From an uncultured Fibrobacter sp. (GTDB lineage: Bacteria; Fibrobacterota; Fibrobacteria; Fibrobacterales; Fibrobacteraceae): 64,000 nt of DNA. Below, in pieces: positions 36,536 through 45,144 of the stretch. Numbering within the stretch: position 1 is the stretch's first letter; each line of letters begins with the position of its first letter. Position numbers and translations under genes: made by a program. The stretch covers positions 21,407-85,406 of the forward strand of contig CAMHOW010000004.1 of assembly GCA_946186895.1 (NCBI GenBank), in the 5' to 3' direction. Under the pieces are notes generated by a model. That model worked only from the letters and a program-made list of their open reading frames with translations, was not told where the DNA came from and did no database searches.

Positions 36536-37555
36536 ATGCGTTATCCGTTATTCATTTTGCTTTCCGTTGCTTTCGCCTTTGCGGCCCAGTCCTCTTACGA
36601 CCTGATGGAGCGCGCCAACGCCCTTTACCGTAGTGGAAAGTTCAGCCAGGCCATCATTTTGTACCACAAGGCCGAAGAACGTGGTGCCGATCCTACGGCC
36701 ACCAGCTTCAACATCGCCAACAGTTATTACCAGATGAACAAGTACCCTGAGGCGGCTGCCGCTTACCGCAAGGCGGTAGACTTTTCTAACGGGGCTTTTT
36801 CGCCGGCGCTGTTCAATATGGCGAGCGTGTATTTCCGCTTGAAACAGTATCCGGAATGCATTGCTGCCTACCATCGGGCATTGAAACTTGAACCGGCCAA
36901 CATTTCGGGCTGGCTCTACCTGGGCGAGGCCTACAGCAAGGTGGGCGACAAGGTGGGGGCGTTGCGTTCTGTGGAAAAGGCTTACCAGTTGGACCCCGAT
37001 GACCTGAGTGTGGTCTACCAGCTTTCAGAGGCAAACATCGCTATGGACGATTTTGACCGTGCCGTTGAAATTGTCCGCAAGGGTTATACGGCCCATCCTG
37101 AAGAAGTGGATTTTCTGGTTTACTTGGGAGATGTTTTCCGCTTGAACAAGCAGTACGAACAGAGTGCGGGCCATTATCGCGAAGCCCTGGGCGTGCGGCC
37201 CGACGATGTGAATGTCATGTATAAGTTGGCCGACGTTCTGGCCGAAGACAACAAGCCTTTCGTGGCTATGGACATTCTCACCAACATCCTGCAAATCAAG
37301 CCGGATTTTTCGGACGCCGCCATCTTTTTAGGGAATCTTGCCTACGATTCGAAATTCCTGGACCGTGCGGAATATGCCTATGAGCTTGCCGCCAAGAAGG
37401 GCAACCCCGAGGCGATTTTTGGGTTCAAGAATATGGCCTATGACGCCATGGCGAAAAAGCATAACGAAGAGGCTTTACGCCTTCTCCACATTGCGCAAAA
37501 GTACTACCCGTCGGATCTGTCGCTACAAGCCGACATCATGGAGCTGGAACGCTAA
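36536..37555 (+). CDS. TPR-repeat periplasmic protein of the TonB2-like operon
   Basis: 339 residues with signal peptide (MRYPLFILLSVAFAFA) and about seven tetratricopeptide repeats (for example ANALYRSGKFSQAIILYHKA and NIANSYYQMNKYPEAAAAYR). Vibrio TonB2 operons also end in a TPR gene whose product helps TonB function. It lies 4 bases after tonB and its stop is one base from the end of the convergent transporter gene. Confidence 0.87.
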   Translation: MRYPLFILLSVAFAFAAQSSYDLMERANALYRSGKFSQAIILYHKAEERGADPTATSFNIANSYYQMNKYPEAAAAYRKAVDFSNGAFSPALFNMASVYFRLKQYPECIAAYHRALKLEPANISGWLYLGEAYSKVGDKVGALRSVEKAYQLDPDDLSVVYQLSEANIAMDDFDRAVEIVRKGYTAHPEEVDFLVYLGDVFRLNKQYEQSAGHYREALGVRPDDVNVMYKLADVLAEDNKPFVAMDILTNILQIKPDFSDAAIFLGNLAYDSKFLDRAEYAYELAAKKGNPEAIFGFKNMAYDAMAKKHNEEALRLLHIAQKYYPSDLSLQADIMELER

Positions 37556-37556
37556 C

Positions 37557-39239
37557 CTACAGCGTCTGCAACAACAATATGGCTAGCACCTGCCCGCTTA
37601 AAATTCGGAGCAGCATGGTGAGCGGGTAAACTGAAGCATAACCGATGTTCACCGCTTCGCTGTCGGCCTGGCTGTTGGCAAAGGCCAATGCCGGCGGGTC
37701 CGTGGTAGCACCTGCAAGCACACCGCAGAGCGAAAGGTAGTTCACCTTGAAAACCAGGTGCCCTACAGCTGCCATGATGGCGAGCGGAACAAAGGTGATA
37801 ATGGCGGCGAGTCCCATGTAGTAGAGCCCGCTTCCGTTCAGCAACACGTCAAAGAACTTGATGCCTGCATTGAGACCCACGCAGCTGAGGAAGAGCGTGA
37901 GCCCGAATTCCCGGAGCATCAGGTTGGCGCTGTTGGCCATGAAAAAGTTCAGCGGTCCGATTTTGCGCTTGCGGCTGAGGAGGATGGCCACAATCAGCGG
38001 GCCACCCGCAAGCCCAAGCTTTAGCGGGGTAGGCATCCCGGGAATGGCGAAGGGAATGCTTCCTACGATGACGCCCAAGAAAATGCCCAAGAACGCGGGC
38101 AGGATTTCCGGGTGGTCCAGGGCGGTGAGGGAGTTGCCCAGTTTCTTTGCGACGATGTCGAGTCCAGAGGCGGGGCCCACGATTTTCAGCTTGTCGGCAA
38201 ACTTGATGCGCAAATCCAGACGGCCCGTAAACTTGAACCCGCTCCGGGTCACGCGACTTACGGTCACGCCAAAGCGCTCCGCCAGAGCCAGGGATCCGAT
38301 GGTACGGCCCAGTATTTTCTTGTTGGTCACGAGCACGGTTCTTACCTGGATGGGTTCCGTATTCTTGGCGGGAATGGCGGTGATGGGCGTGTCCAGACGC
38401 TTGCCGATAATCTTTTCCATGGCGGCAACGGCCTCGGGCATGCCTACGATGTGCACCTTGTCGCCTTTCTCGATGACGGTCTTTCCGTTGGGGGTAAAGA
38501 TGTTTTCGCCCCGCAAGAGTCGGGTCACCACTACACCGCTAGAAATCAGGTCCGGGATTTCTTTCAGCATGATTCCGTACAGGTTCTGGTTATCTACCGT
38601 AAGGCTGCAGGATTCGATTTCCTTGCTGGTGGCGGCGATTTCGTCGGCGTAGTCGGTTGCCGCCTTGGCGGGGTCCTGCCGGAACACGAGTCGCACGAGC
38701 AGCATTACGAGAATAATCCCGATAACGCCGAAGGGGTAGGCTACCGCATACCCGATTCCTGTCAGGGAAGTATCTACGCCGGCGGCGGCGAATGCGGAAT
38801 TGGCGGCTCCCAGCGAGGGCGTGTTGGTCACTGCTCCGCAGAGCATGCCGATAAGCACGGGCACGTTGTCGTGCATGCTGGTAAAGAAGTAAAGGCAGAG
38901 GGTCACGATAACGCCCAGCAGCACAATCCCCACAGAAAGAATGTTCAGCACCAGCCCGTGCCTACGGATGGAATCCATGAAGCCTGGGCCCACCTGCATG
39001 CCGATGGTATAGACGAACAGGATAAGGCCGAACTCCTGGATAAAATGGAGCACATTTCCTTCGACGCGAAGCCCCAGGTGCCCAAGCAAGATGCCCACGA
39101 ACAGGGCTCCAGCTCCGCCAAGGCTAATCCCCTTGACCTTGATTTTTCCGACCATGAGGCCGACTGCCGCCGTGAGGGCAATCGCCACAATTTGTTGCCC
39201 TACCGAGGGCTGTGTGAATAGATTGATAAGCCAGGTCAT
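37557..39239 (-). CDS. AspT/YidE/YbjL-family membrane transporter with RCK domains
   Basis: 560 residues from ATG 39239 (MTWLINLF); the frame continues 14 codons upstream but those look like non-coding repeat. Layout: five or six membrane helices, two regulatory TrkA-C/RCK-like domains (about 205-365, with SLTVDNQNLYGIMLKEIPDL and VRTVLVTNKKILGRTIGSLA), then six more helices, with the paired signatures GAVTNTPSLGAAN and GATTDPPALAFAN. The founding member AspT exchanges aspartate and alanine; most relatives are uncharacterised, so the substrate is open. Confidence 0.88.
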   Translation of the reverse strand: MTWLINLFTQPSVGQQIVAIALTAAVGLMVGKIKVKGISLGGAGALFVGILLGHLGLRVEGNVLHFIQEFGLILFVYTIGMQVGPGFMDSIRRHGLVLNILSVGIVLLGVIVTLCLYFFTSMHDNVPVLIGMLCGAVTNTPSLGAANSAFAAAGVDTSLTGIGYAVAYPFGVIGIILVMLLVRLVFRQDPAKAATDYADEIAATSKEIESCSLTVDNQNLYGIMLKEIPDLISSGVVVTRLLRGENIFTPNGKTVIEKGDKVHIVGMPEAVAAMEKIIGKRLDTPITAIPAKNTEPIQVRTVLVTNKKILGRTIGSLALAERFGVTVSRVTRSGFKFTGRLDLRIKFADKLKIVGPASGLDIVAKKLGNSLTALDHPEILPAFLGIFLGVIVGSIPFAIPGMPTPLKLGLAGGPLIVAILLSRKRKIGPLNFFMANSANLMLREFGLTLFLSCVGLNAGIKFFDVLLNGSGLYYMGLAAIITFVPLAIMAAVGHLVFKVNYLSLCGVLAGATTDPPALAFANSQADSEAVNIGYASVYPLTMLLRILSGQVLAILLLQTL

Positions 39240-39304
39240 AGTTAGGGAATAGGGGTTAGGATCCATCCTGAAAAATAACAACTAACTCCACCGGAGGGGT
39301 GTAG

Positions 39305-39871
39305 TTATTTCTTGATGCAACGGACAGAGGCGAAAATGTTCTTGTTGAAGTGTTCGTAGGCGATTCCGGAGTCGGTAATGCGGACAAGGTAAGCCCTGGA
39401 ATCGTCATAGCTGTCGCTTGTCCAGAAGCTGGCGCTTACGCCCTTGTCGGCGAAGTTTCCGTCGTAGTACTTGAATCCGGCGAAGAGGGCGTTAAAACCA
39501 TTGGCGCTTTTGAGTGCGACGGGTTCGCTTGTGCCGAAGGCAGCCTTGAAGTCTTCTACGGTGGGGAGCGCCCAACCGGTGGGGCATACGTTACCCGTTG
39601 CAGAGGCGAAGGTGTACAGGCGTCCGTCCGTATTGCAGTTGTCGTGGTTGTTGGCGTAGCACACGCTTGAATCCGGAGTAAACACGTCCAGGTTTTCGGC
39701 CATCCAGGTTTTTCCGCCCAGAGTTGCGGTCTTGTAGGTCTTTTCGGGGCAGGCGAGGGTGTGGCCGGCCTCGTTGTAGGCGCAGTCCCGGTTGTCGTTG
39801 CAGGCGGTAAAGGCGAAGGCGGTGAATGCGACGAGGGCTGTGGTGGCAAGTGTTTTAAGAACCGATTTCAT
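39305..39871 (-). CDS. FISUMP-domain lipoprotein (Fibrobacter paralogous family)
   Basis: 188 residues from ATG 39871 with AAGGAG just upstream; lipoprotein signal with Cys in FAFTACND. The body has the FISUMP hallmarks: YKTATLGGKTWMAENLDV, GRLYTFASA, CPTGWALPTVEDF, a Trp-Thr-Ser SFWTSDSYDD segment and the C-terminal FASVRCIKK. The family is expanded in Fibrobacter and its function is unknown. Divergent from the LysR gene. Confidence 0.9.
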   Translation of the reverse strand: MKSVLKTLATTALVAFTAFAFTACNDNRDCAYNEAGHTLACPEKTYKTATLGGKTWMAENLDVFTPDSSVCYANNHDNCNTDGRLYTFASATGNVCPTGWALPTVEDFKAAFGTSEPVALKSANGFNALFAGFKYYDGNFADKGVSASFWTSDSYDDSRAYLVRITDSGIAYEHFNKNIFASVRCIKK

Positions 39872-39969
39872 GAGAACTCCTTTGAATGTGCCTTGGGGCT
39901 TTTTTGTTTTCGGTGACAAAGATAAAACATGATTTTGATATTGACTAATAAATAATTTTTTCATTTTTA

Positions 39970-39984
39970 ATCACTTTTTTTGAT
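39970..39984. promoter_or_regulatory. LysR-type T-N11-A box between divergent genes
   Basis: ATCA-N7-TGAT, containing T-N11-A, in the AT-rich gap between the FISUMP gene and the LysR gene. A natural autoregulatory site for the LysR protein. Confidence 0.4.
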
Positions 39985-40077
39985 GATTTTTCTAAAAATC
40001 CTTATTTTACCCTTCTGTATCCTGATTTTATTGTTTATATTTGTGTTATAAAAATTTTTGATGAATTGGAGTTTGTC

Positions 40078-40968
40078 ATGGAATTGACCCATATCAAGTA
40101 CTTTTTGGAAGTGGCTCGCACCGAGCACGTGACCCAGAGTGCCAAGAACCTTTGCATTGTGCAGCCTGCGCTGACTCACGCCATCCACAAGCTAGAAGAC
40201 GAACTGGGGGTCAAGCTTTTCAAGTCCAGCGGCCGTAACATCAAGCTTACCGAAGCGGGTGATTACTTCTACAAAAAGGTGAAGCCCCTTTACGAAGACA
40301 TCGAGGCCCTGCCTGCCCGCCTTCGGGCCAAGTCCGACAAGCAGGCCATTACCGTGAGCCTCAAGGTCCTGGCGGCCTCGTCCTTTGTGACCAATGCGGT
40401 TATCCAGTACAAGAAAGACGCTCCGGCGCTCCGTTTCTACCTGGTGCAGAAAGAGGAATCCTCCCTCTACGACATTTCCATCCAGACTTTCGCCAACTAT
40501 CGTCCGCAGGAAAATCCCGACGAAGAGGTTTTTGTCTGTTCCGAGAACATCTACCTTGCTGTACCCAATACGGCGGAATACAAGAAGCGCGACAGTATCT
40601 CGCTGCATGAACTGGGCGACACCAACTTTATCGGTCTTTACGGCTCCAAGCAACTCCACACCATCTGCGAAGATTACTGCAACCGTATAGGTTTCCAGGC
40701 CCACCTGATTTTTGAGAGCGACAACGCCCTTATGGTCAAGGACGCCATCGCAGGCGGCCTGGGCGTGGGATTCTGGCCCGAGTTCTCCTGGGGCAAGGTG
40801 GACAACCGCAGAATCAAACTCTTGAAGATTACCGATATCGAATTCAAGCGCGATATCGTGGTGACGCTCCTCCGTGGCAAGCAGGACAATTCCCACATCG
40901 AAGGGTTCTACAAGTTCCTGGTAAACCAGCTGAAGCGTTCCGCCGGCCGCAAGAAGGAACAGCAGTAG
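40078..40968 (+). CDS. LysR-family transcriptional regulator
   Basis: 296 residues from ATG 40078 (GGAG at 40068-40071). N-terminal winged HTH (MELTHIKYFLEVARTEHVTQ ... SAKNLCIVQPALTHAIHKLE), then the ligand-binding domain with the usual GLGVGFWPEF segment. The effector is unknown. It is followed 1 base later by the acyltransferase gene and faces the FISUMP gene, which may be its target. Confidence 0.92.
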   Translation: MELTHIKYFLEVARTEHVTQSAKNLCIVQPALTHAIHKLEDELGVKLFKSSGRNIKLTEAGDYFYKKVKPLYEDIEALPARLRAKSDKQAITVSLKVLAASSFVTNAVIQYKKDAPALRFYLVQKEESSLYDISIQTFANYRPQENPDEEVFVCSENIYLAVPNTAEYKKRDSISLHELGDTNFIGLYGSKQLHTICEDYCNRIGFQAHLIFESDNALMVKDAIAGGLGVGFWPEFSWGKVDNRRIKLLKITDIEFKRDIVVTLLRGKQDNSHIEGFYKFLVNQLKRSAGRKKEQQ

Positions 40969-40969
40969 C

Positions 40970-42124
40970 GTGACCAAGCCCAACTACTTTCCCGCCATTG
41001 ACGGGCTTAGGCTTTTGGCCAGCGTAAATATTGTGATGCTCCACCTGGGCAGTTCCAGCGCGCTGAATTACATGCAGGATTGCAAGTGGCTCATGCCCAT
41101 CATAAATGCTCCCGCTTTTGCGGCGGGCATCTTCTACGTGTTTGCCGGGTTCCTGTTTGCAAGCAAGTTCAGCGATCCGGAACGCCGTATTCCCGTAATC
41201 CCCTTCATGTTTGCCCGTATCGCGAAGCTCTATCGCCTGCATTTTTTCATGACGATCTTGATGTTCGTGGTGTTGATTTTCAAGTTCAGCGGATACACCC
41301 ACCTGCCGGGACTCTCTGAAATTGGCGACTGCGCCTCGGCGGGCCTTGCCAAGATGACGCACCCCTGGCGAAGCCTGCTCTTGCACCTTTCCCTTACCTG
41401 GTCTATCGTTCCGGACTTGGGAATGAAACTGAATGAGCCCTCTTGGTCCCTGACCAGTTTCTTCATGTGCTACGCCATTACGCCTTGGTTCAGCCGTTGG
41501 CTTTTCCGCCAGAAGTACCGTACGCTTTGGGTGCTGTTCGGCACGCTGTTCATTCCTGGGATTTTGTGGGCGGTCTTCTTTGGCGCCTCCGACAACCTGT
41601 GGTTCAGCGGTTATGAGGCCAAGTACCGCTTCTTCCATATTTTTGCCCCGGTCCGCATTTTTGAATACCTGTTCGGCATGGTGCTTTTTAGGCTGTACAG
41701 CGAGGGCGGTTTTGATTTTCTCAAGAAGAAGTTTGCAAGCGGCATTGCCCAAGCGGTGACTCTTGCCGCCATATACGGGAGCCTGTTCCTGCTTCGGCCC
41801 GAATGGAACCCCGGTGTGAACTATTTCTTCCATCATAGCCTGCCCATTCTGCTTTATGGATTGTTCCTGCTTTCACTGCTGAATGGTACGGGCTTTGCGG
41901 CTCGGTTCTTCTGTATTCCGCTGGTTCGCAAGGTGGGCCGGGCAAGCTTTTACCCCTACCTGATCCACCTGCCGATTATCACCATCGCCTGGGGACTGTG
42001 TAACCTGAACAAGCCCTTGAATACCCTGATCCTGATGGTCTTTATCTATACTATCAGCACGCTGTACATGGAATTCAAGACCTGGCGCCGCAAGCGGGCC
42101 AAGGCAAAAATGGCCGGGAAGTAG
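40970..42124 (+). CDS. Acyltransferase 3 family membrane protein
   Basis: 384 residues with GTG start one base after the LysR stop. About ten membrane helices; the AT3 signatures are the N-terminal PAIDGLRLLASVNIVMLHLG (the R and H that bind acyl donor) and PSWSLTSFFMCYAI. Such proteins O-acetylate cell-wall or surface polysaccharides. The last 108 bases are duplicated, 95 % alike, at 51836-51946. Confidence 0.88.
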   Translation: MTKPNYFPAIDGLRLLASVNIVMLHLGSSSALNYMQDCKWLMPIINAPAFAAGIFYVFAGFLFASKFSDPERRIPVIPFMFARIAKLYRLHFFMTILMFVVLIFKFSGYTHLPGLSEIGDCASAGLAKMTHPWRSLLLHLSLTWSIVPDLGMKLNEPSWSLTSFFMCYAITPWFSRWLFRQKYRTLWVLFGTLFIPGILWAVFFGASDNLWFSGYEAKYRFFHIFAPVRIFEYLFGMVLFRLYSEGGFDFLKKKFASGIAQAVTLAAIYGSLFLLRPEWNPGVNYFFHHSLPILLYGLFLLSLLNGTGFAARFFCIPLVRKVGRASFYPYLIHLPIITIAWGLCNLNKPLNTLILMVFIYTISTLYMEFKTWRRKRAKAKMAGK

Positions 42125-42127
42125 GGG
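42017..42127 (+). repeat. Left copy of a 111-bp direct repeat (3' end of the acyltransferase gene)
   Basis: Aligned without gaps to 51836-51946 with 6 differences in 111 bases, from TTGAATACCCTGATCC to the stop and GTAGGGG. The two copies bracket about 9.7 kb of accessory genes. Confidence 0.85.
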
Positions 42128-42186
42128 CGAAAGCTGTTTTTGTTCTGCGATTTTGTTCGCTTGATACATTGTATTGTAAAATTTTT

Positions 42187-42303
42187 TGCCATTTTATCAA
42201 ATGGTGCAGGATAAAAATGGTTAAATCTTTGTAAATTTGCGCTTTCTGTATCATAGAAAAGTAAATTTTATATCATATGCCGCCATTTTTTGAAAAAATG
42301 GCG
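42187..42303. promoter_or_regulatory. Pair of CCATTT/AAATGG inverted repeats before the TIGR02147 gene
   Basis: First: GCCATTT-TATC-AAATGGT (about 42188-42206). Second: CGCCATTTTTT (42281-42291), one G, AAAAAATGGCG (42293-42303), an 11-base perfect inverted repeat. Both share the core CCATTT...AAATGG, and a half-site AAAAATGGTT lies between. They probably bind one regulator, perhaps the TIGR02147 protein. Confidence 0.5.
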
Positions 42304-42355
42304 ATTCTGTATTTTTGCATAATCCTTTTCCCCTTTTTTCATTTATATTCATGGT

Positions 42356-43189
42356 ATGGATTCTGTTATCGCGTACCAGGACTATCGGGCTTTTATGCAA
42401 CAGTGGTTTGCAGAAAAAAAGGCCCGTTCCGCCATGACGTGGCGGGAGTTTGCGAAGCTGGCTGGTTTCAAGTCCCCGGTGTATCTCAAGCTGGTATGCG
42501 AAGGAAAGTCAAGCTTAAGGGGGCAGGGCGTTTTGCGTGTAGCGCGGGCAATGGGGTTGGAAGGCTTTGAACAGGCATACTTCAGGTCCATGGTGGCGTT
42601 CAACCACGCAAATCGGGAAGCTATAAGGCAAAAACATTTTGACGAGATGCAGGCCTTGGCAAAAGCCCATAAGGTAAATGTCCTTGGGCAGAATTCCATG
42701 AATTATTTTGAACTGTGGCAGAATCCTGTGCTTCGCGAATTGGCTCCTCACATGCCTGGTAAAAAGCCTAAGCAAATTGCTGTAGCGTGCATGCCCAAAA
42801 TTTCGGCCAGGCAGGTGTCCGAGACACTCAAACGGCTTACGGAAATGGGACTGCTCAAGAAGGTGGACAAGGATACCTTTAAGCAGACCAGCAATACGGT
42901 TTCTACGGGAAAGATGGATTTTGTTCCGCTGGCGGTGCAGCAGATGCATTTACAGATGGGAAACTTCGCTTTGGATGCCATCAAGAACGTTCCCCTCTCT
43001 GAACGCTCCGTATCGGGGCTTACCCTTGGGCTGACTCAAAAAACATTTCAGAAAATTGTGAAGGAACTGGCAGTTTTTCGCAAGCGCATCATTGCCATTG
43101 CAACAGAAGACGATGACATGGAACGGGTCTACCGGCTCAATTTGCAACTGTTCCCCTTGACTTGGAATATCAAATCGAAAAAGGATTGA
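42356..43189 (+). CDS. TIGR02147-family regulator (Fibrobacter-expanded)
   Basis: 277 residues with the family pattern: IAYQDYRAFMQQWFAEKK, then WREFAKLAGFKSPVYLKLVC, a mid-part YFELWQNPVLREL and C-terminal QVSETLKRLTEMGLLKKVDK. An HTH-like N-terminus suggests DNA binding. In Fibrobacter such genes typically pair with a lipoprotein gene, as here. There is no ribosome site; TATATT at 42344-42349 places transcription start almost at the ATG, so the message may be leaderless. Confidence 0.9.
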   Translation: MDSVIAYQDYRAFMQQWFAEKKARSAMTWREFAKLAGFKSPVYLKLVCEGKSSLRGQGVLRVARAMGLEGFEQAYFRSMVAFNHANREAIRQKHFDEMQALAKAHKVNVLGQNSMNYFELWQNPVLRELAPHMPGKKPKQIAVACMPKISARQVSETLKRLTEMGLLKKVDKDTFKQTSNTVSTGKMDFVPLAVQQMHLQMGNFALDAIKNVPLSERSVSGLTLGLTQKTFQKIVKELAVFRKRIIAIATEDDDMERVYRLNLQLFPLTWNIKSKKD

Positions 43190-43191
43190 AA

Positions 43192-44634
43192 ATGACAAAG
43201 TTTTTCAATATGGTCAACTACTCTATCATAGCATTTGCCGTGCTTTGTCTCTGCGGGTGTTCCGATGACGATAAGCATGCGGGCGGTGCGACAGAAGAGA
43301 CGCAGATTGCCATTGAGGACAAGACCATTGCGGGGGTTTCCGAGAAGGGACCTTTCGTGAACGGCTCCGCGGTGCGTCTTTATGAGCTGAATTTTGAAAC
43401 CCTTGGCCAGACAGGAAGGGCCTTTACGGGGAAGATTGCTAGTGATAGGGGCGATTTCCGCTATACGCATCTTAATCTGGAGTCTCAATATGTACTTCTG
43501 GAGGCAAACGGCTTCTACCGTAACGAGGTGAACGGTGAAAAATCGGCGGCACCCATCACGCTGAATGCATTGGTGGATGTATCTAACAAGGAAACGGCAA
43601 ATATAAACCTGCTTACCCATTTGTCGTATGAACGTATGCAGCATCTGGTGGATGATGGAGCTTCTGTGGCCGAGGCCAAAAAGCAGGCGGAGCAGGAAAT
43701 CCTCAAGTCGTTCTACATTGAGGACGAATCCATCGGGGAATTCGAAGGCCTTTCCATATTTGAGGCGGGCAAGGGTAATGCGGCGCTATTGGCGATTAGC
43801 GTGCTCATGCAGGGCGACTTGAGTGAGGCGGAATTCTCGGAGCGGCTTGCCAATTATGCCTACGACATTGAGAAAGATGGCGTGTGGAATGACAGTGCTG
43901 CAAAAACAAGTATCGCGGACTGGGCCAGCGTCATTAGTGTTGACAATTACTATGCCAATATTCGCAAGAATATGGAAGACTGGAAGCTTTCCGAAACGAT
44001 TCCTGAGTTCGAAAAATCTGTTGATAAGTTCTGGTGGGAAAACTATGGCCTTGGGGATTGCGATAAGGATGCGGAAGGTGTAATTAAAGAAAACCAGAAC
44101 AAGGGAAGTGTGCATAAGGACAAGAAATTCCTTTGCAAAAATCTACGTTGGGTTTTCTCCATGGGGGAGAACTGGACTGTTTTTGATGATGCAGGCGATA
44201 ACGGAACCTCTAAAATAAAAATGGATCCAGGTGTATACCCGATAAGGGTGGAATATTCTTTAGGTTTGACTAATTTGGAAAAAGGACTCCCGAATGTCTT
44301 AATCAAATATTTTTTGAATAAGGATTCCTCAACGGAGGATATTTCTGGATGTGCTGCCCTTAAGTATTCCTATAAAGGGGCTAGTCATTATTTTGAGGTG
44401 CAAACACCATTAATAACGGACTACGGGTATTTTTATGTGTGGGCAGAAGCTTCCGATGTTTGGAAAGAGCAAACTTTAAAATGGAATAAGTTTGAAAAGT
44501 ATTTTTGGGCAACGAATGAAGTGACCTTGGATGAAACCAAGAAGAACGTTGATGCGTATGTTTGGCTGATTAAGGATGATGCCGAGAAAGAAGGGACTCT
44601 AGAGGTCACCGAAGTGGAATGCGTTAAGGAGTAG
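43192..44634 (+). CDS. Lipoprotein paired with the TIGR02147 regulator
   Basis: 480 residues from ATG 43192, 2 bases after the regulator stop. Lipobox LCLCGC with mature Cys near residue 23, then a beta-rich domain (TIAGVSEKGPFVNGSAVRLY), a helical middle and a C-terminal beta sandwich with ... VEYSLGLTNLEKGLPN. No enzyme family recognised; this group accompanies TIGR02147 regulators in Fibrobacter and probably lies on the cell surface. Confidence 0.8.
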   Translation: MTKFFNMVNYSIIAFAVLCLCGCSDDDKHAGGATEETQIAIEDKTIAGVSEKGPFVNGSAVRLYELNFETLGQTGRAFTGKIASDRGDFRYTHLNLESQYVLLEANGFYRNEVNGEKSAAPITLNALVDVSNKETANINLLTHLSYERMQHLVDDGASVAEAKKQAEQEILKSFYIEDESIGEFEGLSIFEAGKGNAALLAISVLMQGDLSEAEFSERLANYAYDIEKDGVWNDSAAKTSIADWASVISVDNYYANIRKNMEDWKLSETIPEFEKSVDKFWWENYGLGDCDKDAEGVIKENQNKGSVHKDKKFLCKNLRWVFSMGENWTVFDDAGDNGTSKIKMDPGVYPIRVEYSLGLTNLEKGLPNVLIKYFLNKDSSTEDISGCAALKYSYKGASHYFEVQTPLITDYGYFYVWAEASDVWKEQTLKWNKFEKYFWATNEVTLDETKKNVDAYVWLIKDDAEKEGTLEVTEVECVKE

Positions 44635-44646
44635 GGGGATTTTGTT

Positions 44647-45144
44647 ATGCAAAAAGCAAACACACAAGAAGAAATGCAGCAGTATTATCAGAATACAATC
44701 GCGTCAGTTGAGAAGATTCTTGCCGATTTAAAAGAGCGAAATGAAGAGAATGACGAAGAATTGCAGAAGAAAGTGAGTTCTCTGATTTCAAAAGTTGAAA
44801 GCAACAATGAAAAATTCAAAAAACTTGTTGATGACCTTGAAAAAGATAGTGAATTCGAAAAGTTCACCGTTGCTTTTTTGGGGGCGACCAATGCCGGAAA
44901 AAGCACGGTTATCGAAGCCCTAAGGATCCTCTTTGACGAGGAATCGCGGAGAAAACAGATGTCGGAGAATCAGCAAGATGACATTGCTGCGTTGACCGAC
45001 TATAATAAACAGTATTCTGAACTTATCCATCAGCTTGAAAGCCTAAAATCGAGATACAAAATCCCGATATCCAGTATAATAACCCGCGTTGTTACACTCC
45101 TAATCGGGATCTTGATTGGTCTTGTTGTGGGAGGCCTGATTTGA
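44647..45144 (+). CDS. P-loop half of a split dynamin-like GTPase (LeoC-like)
   Basis: 165 residues: N-terminal coiled coil, then a G1/Walker A motif FLGATNAGKSTVIEAL near residue 78, a second coiled coil and a C-terminal membrane helix (VVTLLIGILIGLVVGGLI). It has no G3 or G4 motif; these parts of the GTPase domain appear in the next gene, which starts with TTG overlapping this stop. The split resembles the LeoB/LeoC pair beside the dynamin-like LeoA in enterotoxigenic E. coli. It cannot be a frameshift of one normal gene because a complete coiled coil and membrane anchor lie at the break. Confidence 0.65.
   Translation: MQKANTQEEMQQYYQNTIASVEKILADLKERNEENDEELQKKVSSLISKVESNNEKFKKLVDDLEKDSEFEKFTVAFLGATNAGKSTVIEALRILFDEESRRKQMSENQQDDIAALTDYNKQYSELIHQLESLKSRYKIPISSIITRVVTLLIGILIGLVVGGLI

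Noticed and set aside
38112..39221. 369-codon open frame on the plus strand
   Set aside because: It is the reverse of the AspT-type transporter gene, rich in His/Gly/Gln as expected for an antisense frame, with no start signal.
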